From assembly GCA_963969595.1 (NCBI GenBank), contig OZ018410.1, forward strand, positions 29,454,913 through 29,518,912: a DNA stretch of 64,000 bases, read 5' to 3'. The first letter of the stretch is position 1. The number at the start of each line of letters is the position of its first letter. A program made the position numbers and the translations under genes. Source of the stretch: Neckera pumila (Eukaryota; Streptophyta; Bryopsida; Hypnales; Neckeraceae). The notes under the pieces were generated by a model that ran no database searches, was not told the DNA's origin, and worked only from the letters and a program-made list of their open reading frames with translations. Below, in pieces: positions 48,761-61,300 of this stretch.

Positions 48761-49955
48761 TTACCCCCTAAAGTCCTAAGGCCATTTTTTTGTCAAAAAG
48801 AACTCAAAACTACCAGTTTTGTTGCGTTCATTTCAAAAAAGAGAATAAACGCTTTTTTTTAGATTCTAATCATAGGAAATTATACCTAAATAATCTCAAA
48901 TCATATGGTAAAAATTTCATAAATTTTGACCGCATAGATGAGAAGATATTGGCATTCAAAGTTGGAAAAAATTATTTTTTTGAACATTGGCTTGCAATTT
49001 CAAGTGACTTTGACTGCCATTTGTAAAAAAAAACTGCACTACAGACTTTTAATTTAATTTATTTTGTGTTGAAGAATTGAGTTGAGAATCTATAAAGTAC
49101 TTTATAATTATTTTTATTATACATTTATTTTTAATTTATTTTGTATTTAAGAATTGAATTGAAAGTCTAGAAAAAAAATTTAAAAACAAACAAACTTGAT
49201 TTTCATTTAAAAATTAAATTGTTAATAACTCTATGATGGAATTAAAAAACTATTATCCCGATTATGAGATTGTTTTAGCAAGCAAATTTTACCTTGTCAA
49301 ACAATTTTTTTGAAAAATGTAAAAATTGCATTCAGAAATGAATTCTATAAATTATTTTTTCAAAAAGATGCTTAAATTGCTCAAAAAATAAGATTGAACA
49401 TAACCTTCACATAACAAATCCAAATCAAAGCTTCCCAAATAGATAAAATTACAATATATGAGAAACAAATTTTTGAAATTTAAAAAAAAAAATTGTGTGA
49501 GGGGATTTAAGCAGCCACACTAAAAAAAGGACCTTTTGTGCTATAACTTTTGCTCCCAAGCATTGATTGAAATAAAAATTATATTTGCAGAAAGCTAATG
49601 TATTTCTTATCTTCAAAAAAGGTTTCAAAAAATTATAATGAATATTGAAGCTGTAGAAGTCTGCCCACACTATAAAAACCCCATGCTTTTTAGGATGTTT
49701 TCACTATGTTTTGGATTGCATTTTTGTGGACATTAAATAATACAATCCATGTTTTCATGTCAACAATGATGTTCAATAAAACATCTTGATGTTTTATTGA
49801 ACATCATTGTTGACATTAAAATATGGATTGTTTTATTCAATGTCCACAAAAAATGCGTTCCAAAAAATAGTGAAAACATCCCAAAAAACACGGGGTTCTT
49901 ATAGTGCCAAAATCCATTTTGTCCCTTAAGGGGACAATGGGATTTTAGGGGTTAA
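48761..49955 (+). mobile_element. TIR-element family A, copy 4 (diverged) containing a palindrome
   Basis: The left end is TTACCCCCTAAAG and the right end TTTTAGGGGTTAA. The left 250 bp resembles copies 1-3, with TTTCATAAATTTTGACCGCAT and AAGATATTGGCATT in corresponding order. The middle is unrelated or highly diverged and includes a 244-bp palindrome. Confidence 0.55.
49665..49908. repeat. Near-perfect 244-bp palindrome
   Basis: The arms 49,665-49,785 and 49,788-49,908 are inverted copies with few mismatches. The centre is ACATC-TT-GATGT at 49,782-49,793. Transcripts would form a stem of about 120 bp with almost no loop. Confidence 0.85.
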
Positions 49956-50975
49956 TGCACTCTAGCCTTCCTCTTCACCTCCTTCACCACACTTCCATCA
50001 CTCTCACTCTTTACATGTTCCTAAATCCACTTTGGCCAATGTTTTCCATTGAATGCAAAATCTACTTATACATGTAATGAATCTTTTTAGTTTTAATCAT
50101 GCAAGGAAATCATCCTTTTTGATATAGTGTGCATCATTTACATTAAAAAAATGGAAAAAGCACTCATTAGAAGTCAAACTATTGTAGAAGACTTCCTCTA
50201 TTTACTTCCCCTTTTGGAAATTTGAAAGATGAATATATTTTTGTCCTATATGGAAGGATTCTTTGTCATCTATCAGACACTTAATGTCCGCAGCGCAACA
50301 GCCTTATGGATTAAACATCTATCAAATCACAATTGCCAGCTTTAATTAATTATATGACAAGGAATATTAATCCAATACTTGATTCTTAATGGTTTCAGGC
50401 AAGTATACACCTTGGTGGCTAAATAAAGCATACAAAGCAAGGAATATTGAGGTTGTTCACACAATCATAGGCTCTGTGCTTGTTGTTTGAGGGCTAAGAA
50501 AGACCATCACCCGTGCGGCTTAACCCTTAAATGTTGACACAGACATTTGGCGTCCAACGGATGATAGGGAATTCTTCTAACAGGACAAAAATTCAACTAT
50601 CCATCTCCAAAATTTTGTTGTGAAAAGGGAGGTTTTCTATAGTAGTTTGACTTCTAATGAGTGCTTTTGTAATTTTTTAAGCCAATGATTTATACAATAA
50701 TGACAAGGGATAATTTCCAAGGTCACTCATTTGTCCTTTAACCATATAACAGTGCCGCGGATACTAAGTGTCCAATGGATGATAGAGAATACTTTCATGT
50801 AAGACAGAAGTGCAATTGTTCATCCATGAAATTTTGTACAAAATGGAGAGGCCTTGAACAATAGTTTGACCTCAAATGAGAACTTTTGATTTTCCTAAAG
50901 TACATGATTCACACTGTATCAAAAAGGATAATTTCCGCGGAGACCAGCTCGTCCTTACAAGCGGGGTTAAGGGTC
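49956..50975. other. Spacer, no gene seen
   Basis: No recognisable gene. Two related passages, near 50,550-50,660 and 50,755-50,900, share phrases such as GATGATAG(G/A)GAAT and TTTGACTTCTAATGAG/TTTGACCTCAAATGAG. They suggest an old duplication. Confidence 0.5.
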
Positions 50976-51343
50976 AGAGCATCCCCACTCGGCTGGGAAA
51001 ATGCCAGCCATCTTTCAAGCTTGTCAATCCAGTTTGCAAGCCAGGAAGAAAGGTCACCCCACCCACAGCCTGTTAAGAGGCCATCACCATCCAATCACCT
51101 ACATCCACATTCACGGATCATGTCCTTGCTTTTTGGGAAAGTGGAAAGGGTGCTTGTCTCATGCGGTTTGCAAGTTGGTTTGCAAGCCACCCTTTGGCTT
51201 GCAAAAGAGCTCGGTTTTGCAAGCCAATAGAGGCTTTTGGCTTGGCCTCTTAACAAGTTCATCCATTATGCAAGACGGGTGGGACAATTTTGCAAGCCGG
51301 TGGCAACAAGTCATCCGTTTTACAAGACGGGTGGGGATGCTCT
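50976..51343. mobile_element. TIR element (AGAGCATCCCCAC) just upstream of the membrane-protein gene
   Basis: A 368-bp segment begins AGAGCATCCCCAC and ends GTGGGGATGCTCT, a perfect 13-bp inverted pair. The interior repeats TTTGCAAGCC and CAAGACGGGTGGG. It ends about 200 bp before the start codon at 51,548, so it could supply or disrupt promoter elements. The target duplication is unclear. Confidence 0.65.
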
Positions 51344-51547
51344 TAATGACGGTCAGTATGGTCTCATCTACTCTGTCAAAATCATTTGGATGAAATCGAG
51401 CCTAGCGGCCTTCGGAGTCATCCAAGTGCCTCAAAGAAGGTCGTTTTAGGGTTACCAGAGTTGTCGCAAGTGCAAGCTCGAATTGCTGGCGATGGTGGTG
51501 TGCCAACAGAAACAGAGTAGACCGAGATCGATTCACTGAGGTTGGCC

Positions 51548-54500
51548 ATGGCATCGCTTTTCATCGCCATTGTGCTATTGCTTGCGTTGGTGGCTCAAGC
51601 TGCCACCACCGAGCCGTTCCGCAGGGACCCTGGCCACCCACAATGGCATCACGGCAGTTTTCAAGACCACCGGACCGAAGTGCGCAGGATGACTCACGAG
51701 CTTCTACACTCTCGTGCGCAGGTGCCGCACCTCTTCTTTGATCAGATTCCTATGCTCGATTGCACTTCGCGTTTCATTTCGGAACATGCCGTTGTATGTA
51801 ACCCCCAAGGTTTAGATGGTTTAGCAAATTCCAATTTGATTCGAAACTTCTCACAGTATTGACGATTGCGTCTTTAACCCTTCCTCAGGAAAAAAAGTGG
51901 TTCAAGAATCATGTGTATCTTGTGATTTATGATGCAGTTAGTGATTTCTTCCAATTTTTCATTCAAATCAATTGTATCCCCGTAAATAGTTGTTTTTCCT
52001 TGGTTGAATTGGTCATAGTATAAGATTTCTTGCAATCTATGACAATGAAGGTAATGTGCAGAAGGCAATCAACTTTGAACAAAAATAAATTTTGCAACCT
52101 TTTTGCGTGGTTAGTGTGTGGAGAAGGGGAAGTGTGCAGTCAACGGCATGTCTAACCTAGGTGAATGGCGTTCTATGATTCTTTCATAATAACTGCAGGG
52201 GAATTTGTCGTGTCGTAATGGATTCAGGTTCCATTTCCCATACCCTTTGAGGTCAATGTGGTGCTGATAGGGTTTCTGAATGACGGAGGTTATCGGTTTA
52301 ATCTCCACCACGAGAAATTGCAGCAGCACATGAAGTCACAGTTTCCCTCCCACCGACCGTCTTGTATGGAGACCGGTGAATTGCTGGACATTGAATTTGA
52401 CATGAGTTACAATGTCATACCGGTGAGATTTGCATAAAAAAAGACCTGTTTTTTGGGTGTTTGGAAGGAATACTAACAGAACTGAAGCACATATCTGTGA
52501 TTCCTATATTTAAGGCCATGGAGATTTTTGACTTTTTCGGTTTGGCCATCTAAGGCAGCCTATACTATTTGCGACTCTTTAAGCTTTTTAACACCTGTAG
52601 GAGTTGATTTTGGGGGCTGAATACAGCGGTGGAGAGATCTTAGTGTACAAGAGTCAAATCTGTTGAGCTCAAATTTTTATCACTATGTATGAATTTCTTA
52701 TGCAACTTTAGAATGGGAGTTTGTCGACCACCGTAAGTGGTACTATAAGTGGCACTCACAGTAGACAACCTCATTTCCTTTTAAAGATCAGTGGCCATAG
52801 ACATGTAGCCAAGTCATGCTTGTACCATTTACTATGAATTCCTACCAAGTTTCCGAATAGATGAGTTGCTGTTGTTAGCCGGGGTCGGTATAGGAGACGG
52901 AACAGGTCCCTAACGGTTGTCGTATCCTCAACCCACCCTAGAGTAGAACCTTTGAGCCTTCTCTGTTTAGCTGGTATCGATCGGCCACTGATTATGAGGG
53001 TGCGATTCTTCCTATTTCATCTGTGGTTGTTCTGCTTTTCAGGTAGGACCTACGGAGCTTCTTGCGGTGGAATATGAATTGAGACAGAAAATGGTGGAGA
53101 TAGGTCGAGCTAGAGAGGTACTTTATATTTCCATGCCTTGAAAAGTTTGATGTTGGGTGACTACACAACTTTGCATTACTAGACAATTTATTTTCGTTTT
53201 CTGGAAGTAGATAGAGAGTTATCTGATTAGTATTTTCAATGTGGCGGTTTACAACAGAGTGAATTTGGCAAGGAAGTTCCGTGCTTTGAGGTCGAGGCAA
53301 CAACGGTGGAGCCAATTTTTGATAGGCTCTATAGTTACTTGTTTGGACTTCCGGCAAATGCAAATGCTGAGGAGAACTCGAACAAGGCATTGCCTAATGC
53401 CATTTTTATACTAAACCTTGACAAGGTATGTTCCTCGTATTAGGATCATGTTGTGTGTGAAGTCCAAGCGTGGAATTTGAACATTTTCTTCCAGTATTGT
53501 ACATCTTTTTGCCAAAATAGAAGCCTGATTATAGAACCAGGGGGATTTGGTCCAGTTTGGAGCTTGCACTCCACTGCCATGTTTATTTGTGTTTAGCGAA
53601 TAGCTAAGTGTACTCAACAGACTTTGGGAATGCAGCATCTAACTCCCATCTCTCGAGTACTCACCTTGAACTCGTTGCAGGCTAGGATGGATCCCAAAAA
53701 TGTGACTGCGGAACCCGTTGGTCTTACCAACATTTTTGAACTTACTCCGGAGCAATTTCGGAAACAAGAAGCTGATTATGTTTATCGGTACCGGTACAAT
53801 GGAGGCGCTGCATCTCAAGTCTGGCTTAGCCATGGGAGGTAAGAACTCTGTCAGGGTACATGTTTTAAGGGTTTATTTCCTAAGCGATTTAAGGGGCATC
53901 GTTGATATCCATTTTAGTTTCTTTAAGTTTGTTGTCCGTATTCTGAGACTCTGGGAACTGTTCTAATAGGAGCTGGGGTGCTTGCTGAGTCATCAACACG
54001 TTGCTTTGAGCAGTGAGTTCTAAGCATGTTAAACAGTTCAATTATATGGTATCACGGTTATTTTCCTGTATCTTGATGAAGGATTCATCCTTCTTTACTA
54101 CACTTGTCCATTCGCGTCAATTTCTAAGTCATTTCTTGGGCAAGGGTAAATTTTGATACTGTACTTTCGCTGCCATTATCTTCTGCAGGTATGCGGTTAT
54201 TGACATTTCAGCAGGACCTTGCTCGTATGGAAGACTGGAGTCTGAGGAGGGGAGTGTAGGGCACAGGACTGTACCGAGACTCCAACATCTTTTACTCCCC
54301 ACACGCAGGCCTGGTGCGGTGAACCCTGCTGTGGTACAGGACGTTTTTTGTGGTCAAATATCTGGAATGATAGTGTCTGCTCTGGAGCACGTAATTGCTC
54401 CAGATGTCAGGTAATTATGCGTAGCTCTGTGATTTGTGGACATATAAAAGGAAATGATTCAGTTGCTACATCAGTACCTCGATCCAGTCAATGTTTCCTT

Positions 54501-57500
54501 TCTCCTGAGATGTCGATCCTTTTCAAAGAATGGAGCGAATATGGAGGAAAAACTTCGTTTTTTTCTACTAAATATTTGTTATTGACAGGTTTGATGCTGT
54601 GGACGTATCGTCACGCTTGTTGGTGCCCATTATTGTTCTTCGAAACCATTTGCACTACAACCCTTTGCAACCTGGAAGTAAATACAGCATCGATGTGGAT
54701 GATATTAGGCATCAGGTGATCTTGACTTTGCATTCCCTTTGTTGAGTCTAACCAAGACTCCCACGTTAGGTCTGGTTTTTCCATAGAGTTTTGCACTCGA
54801 GAATTTGAAGACGTCCGCATTTGAGCTCTTAAGCTAGTGTCGTTTTATAGACAAAGTTTGGAGTATCCTGAAAAGCAAATGGAGGAGTTTTAGGCTCCTG
54901 TTGTTCTGCTTATTTTTGAGATAAATAGCTACTCAATCTTTGCTTGCGGTTCTGCAGGTGAAAGCGATGCTGCAACCTGGGCAGGAAGCTATGGTAGTGG
55001 CGGGGGTCCACAACTTACATGACCATGAACGCTTGGCCATGGCTGTGGCAAAGGCTATGCGGGGAATGTCGACTCATGATACCGGCTCAGATGCTCGTTT
55101 TCATGCCAAAACTCTAACCTTCCTTGATGGAGCTGTTTTGCGAGATGTGAGTTACTTATGTTCTCATGTCATTTGGGGTTTTCTTTATTTTGCGACGTGT
55201 CTTGGAGTGCCGTAAAAGACGTGTTCATACCCACTTGTTATTACGATGGTTTTGTTGATCACTTTTGGTCTTATCTGGTGGAACTAGTTCATTCTTCAGG
55301 CTGATTTTCTTCAAGTTTTGATGATCTGGGGATACAGGAGATGCTACACTCTGCTGATGTTCTCGCTGCCGGCCTTCTAGAAGTGGCCGACCCAGAACTT
55401 TCCAGGAGGTACTTCAGACAGACAGCACTGCATGTAAATTTTCCACCTTTTCTAAGCACATTATTTAAAGACGTAGCGTCCTGCCTAATTCACTGAGGAG
55501 GATGTCTACATCAGGCATGTCTGGCTCAATATATTTCGTCTTAGATTAAGAGCCTGGAAGTTGCTGCATTTTTTTGGCTTAAATGCTCTTCGAAGCCTGA
55601 TATTTCCATGATAGGGTTGTTTAGACTCTAAATCATGAAAGGGGTTCTCTCTGTTGCATCATATTCAATCTGAACAGCAAGACTGGGAGCAATCTGCCAA
55701 CAATGAGCACGAAGGATCTGTGGTAAAATCTCGCCAACCAAGTTACGCCTATGGAAAAAAGAGTACTCGAGAGAAGGATGCCAAGCGAACTGGTCTTGAT
55801 CGCAAGCCTACTATTGAAGCACCAGTTGCTAAGTCTCATGGAACTCGAGTAATTCCTGTGTAAGTATGTAAACAATTTTAGCACATATTAAGATGTATAA
55901 AGGCAGCCACACCTTACTCCGCCCCTGGACCCAATCCAGTCCAAATGAAGTCCCTGCATTCATTTCAGAACAAGAGTCTAGGACTGCACATGATATCGTA
56001 TCACCTAGCCCAAAAGAGAGGAGAGATCATGTACTCTCCTACATTCTCGGGGTTGAAATGAATGCAGGGACTTGATTTGGACTGTATTGGGTCAAGGGGC
56101 GGAATAAGGGGCGGCTACCTTATTCAAGATTTCTCCATGCCGAGTTACACCTGCATTATTCACCTTGAAATCCGTGTTGTGTTACGTAGCATGCATTGTT
56201 TATGGCTTAAAGTTCTCAAGATTGGTCTTGGGGTGTATTATAGGTTTGTATTGTCTTTGGATGGAGTGGACCAACAGCTTTTAATGGAAGGCGAGAATCT
56301 CATGTGGGTGAGTCGTGACGCTGTATTTGTCCTGCAACATCCTGGAGATCCTATAACCCTTAGGTTCGTTCTACAAACACCTCAATTTATTTTTAATTGG
56401 TTTCAAAATCTCCCTCTCGTTGACAACCTCCCATCAGTTTATGTTTAAAGCCATGATTGAGAAGCTGCTTTATGCCGCCACATTTTATAGTGCACTCCGA
56501 AAAACTGACTATCCATCAATGTTGTTGGACACTTACCTTTGGATGGTGGAATGTGATAGTGCTGTGTCAGAAATTGACAAAATGAAGGCCATACCGACCT
56601 CCCCGCAGCGTCATATAGTGGCCGGTCTTGCGGCTGTAGTTGGTGGACTGGTGGCACCTTATGAGAGGGCATCACACATAAATAACCGACCTGTTCTTAA
56701 TTGGCTCTGGGCTTCAGGTCATCATCCTTTTGGTCCCTTTTCAAACACTTCCAGTGTGAGCGACCTTCTCCGTGACACTGCAAAGGTGAGTCCGTGTTTA
56801 TGCATGCTATTTTCCCCTCTTATTTTTAGTGTGGGTGCTATCATTTTATGACTTCATTTTCTCTTTGGCAAAATTAGGTGCCTTAGTGTCTTCTTTAGAT
56901 ACACTCCAAACTCTATTCTCTGCTTAAATAATGTGTGCCTTAGAGAGTGTACAACTGTGACGGTCTAAGGTAGAGGATCCTCTTCGTCACTTAAAGGATT
57001 TTAACCATATATATGAGTGGTTATTGGGTTATCAGGATAGAACCGTGGACAAATCATTGGGAGCAAAAGCCAAATCTGTTGAGATCAAATTTTTATCGCT
57101 CCATATGAATATCTTGTGCAATTTCATAGTTGAAAGTTGTAGCGGATCCACTATAAGTGTCAGTAGACAACCCCTTTCCATTCAAAAATCTGTGGCTGTA
57201 GGCATTTAGCCAAGTCATGCTTTCACCGCTTTTCTAATGAGTCCAACCAATTGTATGAAAAGATGAGATTGTTGGTATGAGGGGTCGGTATAGGAGACGG
57301 AATCAGGTTATTAATGGGTTTTAGTATCTTGTACCTTAGAAGTGTTATAATTGTATGTGTTTGGTATGGAGCAGCGTAATGCAGTTTATGCTCTTGTGCA
57401 TATGGCACTCAAAACAATAAAGGAGTCCACCGACGATATTCAGCAATTTGTGAGTGATTACCTTCGCACACCTCTTGGAAACACGGTGAAAGGCGAGAAG

Positions 57501-58300
57501 GAGAAAAACAAAGTTGAGCTATGGATTGACAAGTTCTATAAGAAACGGACAGCTTTGCCAGCTCCTCTGCCACATGAGAAAGTGGAGCGGCTGGAAAACT
57601 ACTTGAGTACTTTGGAAGACCAGCTAGTGCAACTGTCGGCTCTTCTTTATGATCACCAGATCCAAGACGCTCTTGGGAATGCTTCCACAATTATGCAGTC
57701 TGTTCTGTACACCCAGTAGTAAGTAAACATTTTCATTTGTGGTTTGCACTCTCTGATTTTGTTCAATCCCTTTAGTTCTGGCGCCTGAGTCTTGAATACA
57801 GAACATGCTCCAACACTCTTGGAAAAGGAATCCCGATTCCTTTGTGCACAATATTGAGCTCATATCAAGTGGGAGGTACCAACAGCTACATGAGCGTTGA
57901 CCGCTCGTTGAGCGCCATGCACTTTCTCTGGTGTGCTTACCATGTACAGAAACCAGCCAAACTAGTATCAATCTGATGAGTCGCTGTTGGATCATACCAG
58001 TATAGCAGAATGGTGAAACTATAGTAAATTTCGGACTTTTGAGTTTTGCGTTTCTTTGGTAAAGAACGTTATGTACACATAGCTCATGCCTTTTCAATTC
58101 CAGTACTGATTGTGTATTTTGATCGTGTATGCAGCTATGTGGAACACATGTTAGCAACAGAGAGGGATACTATGCGGTGCTGCAGAGTTGAGTATGCAAG
58201 GCCAGTGCAGTCGACACAGACTCTCCTGTATGGTGGAATTTTGGTAGCGGGATTCCTTGTTTACTTTTTAGTAATATGTTTCTCCTCTTCAGAGCGATGA
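51548..58300 (+). CDS. Conserved plant type I membrane protein (Arabidopsis At3g28720-like), function unknown
   Basis: Fourteen exons: 51548-51721, 52228-52422, 53043-53117, 53258-53425, 53681-53838, 54189-54410, 54589-54715, 54958-55146, 55338-55433, 55678-55859, 56244-56363, 56560-56785, 57375-57718 and 58135-58300. All are GT-AG and in phase, giving 813 residues. The ATG sits in a strong context (GGCCATGGC). Residues 1-20 are a signal peptide. WHHGSFQD (33-40), RYRYNGG (240-246), the NWLWASGHHPFGPFSN block (exon 12) and MRCC (772-775) are conserved in the family as I remember it. A coiled-coil-like stretch spans 713-737. A single transmembrane helix at about 792-808 leaves a five-residue tail, so most of the protein would be lumenal or extracellular. 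The homologue match is from memory. Introns 2 and 12 share a repeat, and intron 10 holds a foldback element. Confidence 0.93.
52620..52945. repeat. Repeat in intron 2, paired with intron 12
   Basis: This matches 57,030-57,325 in the same orientation. Shared phrases are CAAATCTGTTGAG, TCAAATTTTTATC, CTATAAGTG, AGTAGACAACC, TAGCCAAGTCATGCTT and GGGTCGGTATAGGAGACGGA. The ends are not defined by obvious inverted repeats. Confidence 0.8.
55902..56119. mobile_element. Foldback element in intron 10
   Basis: A 218-bp element has inverted arms of about 65 bp. The left arm contains CTCCGCCCCTGGACCCAATC and AAGTCCCTGCATTCATTTCA; the right arm carries their reverse complements. It lies wholly inside an intron. 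The target duplication is not evident. Confidence 0.75.
57030..57325. repeat. Repeat in intron 12, paired with intron 2
   Basis: Second copy of the sequence at 52,620-52,945, with substitutions and small indels. It ends about 50 bp before the exon 13 acceptor. Confidence 0.8.
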
Positions 58301-61300
58301 TATCAATTTTGTTGTCCGAACAGTCATTGGCAAACGCTAAGTCAATTTTCACACCAAGGAAGACTGAAGGGTGGTTGTAAAATTTCGCTTGAAATGCCAG
58401 TATTGCTAGCCAATCGTATTGGAAATGAGAATTATAGTACCATACTGGGAAAAAGTCGTTCTTGACCAGTTTGACGTCTGCTTGGGGATTCTTGAGCTTG
58501 GGGCAATAGTTAGGCATTCTTTCTAAAGCCCAGCCCGTACCAACGTACCAACCAAGTAGTGCCAATTAGCGAACTTGTGCCTTCAGGCTTGTTAGCTACA
58601 CGCTTCTGTCTAGTAATGAACCAGGTGAGCATAGAAAATAGCATTAGTGTTGTCATCAAGTTGTTACGACTTTGAATAGGTGGACGCAGGATGATTGGTG
58701 CGTCAAATAAATTGCTCAAAATGAAGTGACTCCCTGCACTGACAGTAGATAGTCTTAAAAGCGCAACTCGAAATCCACTGACCTCTCGTGTGCCTGCACT
58801 CGAGAAGTATTCTATCGGGGCATTAGAGCAAGTATATCCAGTTGGTTGAAGCCGCTACTTGGTTGTTGCGGGCAGGGCCTTTTTAATCTTACACATCCCT
58901 GACACAGAGTGTCCTGGAATCCATTGCCACAGTGACGTTTGCAGCTTTTAATTGTTTAGGCTAAGTTACAGGAAGAGAAGCATGAGCTATGCTGTTGCTG
59001 TTCAGATTTGGAGAAGACTGACAATATGGAATGAAGGTGTATTTGTCACAGAGAACAAGAACTATGGTTTTGTGCACTCCAATCAGACAAATCTATCACC
59101 TGTTCTCGCCAGAGGTGCACAATGGAATTAAATCCCGCGTGTCTGCAGATCTGGCACACTGCTTCAATCACTTCAATCGTTCACGTGATTACCTCGGATT
59201 ATGATTGGGTGGAAGGGTTCAGTCGTCTCAAGTGAGGATGCTTATCTATTGTATGATGAATAGGAAAAAGAGTATAATTACCAGTACACCGATTTGTACT
59301 GTTTGGGAGTCTGCAACTAAATTATAGAAGTCATTCTTTTAAATTAGTGCAAGTTGAAGTACTATTGTATTTTATTAATTTTTACCCCAAAAGAATTGTA
59401 GTGACACTAATTTTTCACCCTCACTAACAAGACATATCAATAGCTAACACTCCTTGCTATAGACCTAATACCAATTTTGTTGATTAAACGACTATAAAGT
59501 TACTCTAAACACTGTAGCTAGCATGCTTTTCTTGTAGGAAAGTATTCAAATCCCTTCATATTCACTATTCCCTAGCTATAGTTCGTACCTCACCTTCTCA
59601 ACTTCTATTTAGTATCACCAAAACCATATAGAATGGAACTTGTTACCACTACTTGGTGCACTTCAATAGTAGTCACTATGTAAGGCTATCTCCCGCTAAT
59701 ATATGAATATGAAATATATATTTTTCACTGCAATATAGCAACGAACAAAAATTCGTCCTCATCATCAAAGTTTCTAAATTTTATGCATCTACTCTTGTTA
59801 AAATCTAACATTGCCTCTTCTCACATCATGATGACCTCATTCTTTTCTACATTTTCTGGATCTAAATTGAGTTGTCTGTTATATAGCAGTACCGAAAGTA
59901 CGTATAAAAAAAATTCTATCATTTTCTCTTCAAAAATGATGTAATTAGTCTAAGAGATTAGAATTCAATTAATGTTAGAAAATTTCACTTACAACTCAAT
60001 ATTGACATAACTTTGTCAAATCCAATCTAACAACCTTTGTCCTAAGGATTTGTTTTTTATAAGAGGGCTACAATGCTACATATCTAAAAACTAGCATCTC
60101 AGTTCCATTGAGCATTTTGGAATAAATCTCGCTAGATTCAGTGACAACTTTGGTGTCTTGTTGCAGGCCTGTTTGAATTCAAAGCAAAAAAAATACAACT
60201 AAGTGGCCAAATTTCATTGTATTATTTCATAGCTAAGAAAACAACAAAAATATATTATTTTAAATTTTACCAGAATTGCCGGTAGCCTCCGTCACCCCAA
60301 TTCTGAGCACCCCAACCTGGAGTCCTGGACAAACTGAAAAACTGAGAAAAATGGCTGCCCACACCTTTCCCAATGATAGCCGCAGTGTCCCACTTGAAAA
60401 CAACTGATGATGGGTCATCAACTCTGCTGCCCCACCTGCACAACCACCTGCTGGTGAGCAAACTCTCTTGACTTGTTGACCAGCCCCATTTCTTCCGTTG
60501 GAAGCAGGTTGTAGCACCAAGGCCCCATGTGGGGAAGCTCATCAAGTTTGTTCTCCAAAAGAATGGTCAACCCCCGCAAACCGTAGTACTACGGTACCAG
60601 TTGGTGAGACGAGAGTCCCATGGCTTGTCGCGACATGTACCTAACATGTTGTATCGATCGCAAGGCTCCACCCTAGAAAGTTTGATTGAGCCCCTATCAA
60701 AATCCTTTTTTTTTCTTTTCTCGTGGACGTCGTCTTCTCCGTGACACAAGCCTAGTTTAGTCTTCTTTTTTTTCCTTGTGCCAGGATGGAAGATGAGGCG
60801 TTGATGGGATGCAAGAGCTCCGGGTCCCGTCGATCGGGTCCGGTCCAGTCCGGTCTCTAGCTAGAATGTCTCTGTCTGTCTATCATGCCTGAGCTTTTCC
60901 TTTTGTCGTGGGATGGAATGCTAGATCTGTTTTGATGGTGGTTCTTAGGGATTCAATGATTTCCATCATCAACTCGCTAGACCCTTTGTCCGTGCAGATG
61001 ACTGCAGAGCTAGACGGACGATGGACGGACGGACGGACAGACGAGTCATTGCTAGCTGAAAATGAATTGATTTCAATCTTGCAGCCAGGTCCGTCCTCTC
61101 TGGCCTTACTGAAAGATTCCCCTTGCGCAAAATGCCACAAGTACGCCTGCAGTACTTGTACTTTTACTTACTCCCCAGTCTGCTGCTGCGCAAGTGTGCA
61201 ACAATGTGGGCATGTACGAAGCAGCAGTAAGGGAAGTTAAGCTCTGCAGCAGGCAGGGCAGCCGCAGACTGCTGCAAGTCTGCTGCATTCTGCAACCGTA

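Noticed and set aside
56420..56559. Coding extension upstream of exon 12 in the membrane-protein gene
   Set aside because: The inner acceptor gives the conserved junction (Leu-Ser-Ala-Val-Ser-Glu); the upstream 23 codons do not resemble the family. Kept as a possible alternative splice only.
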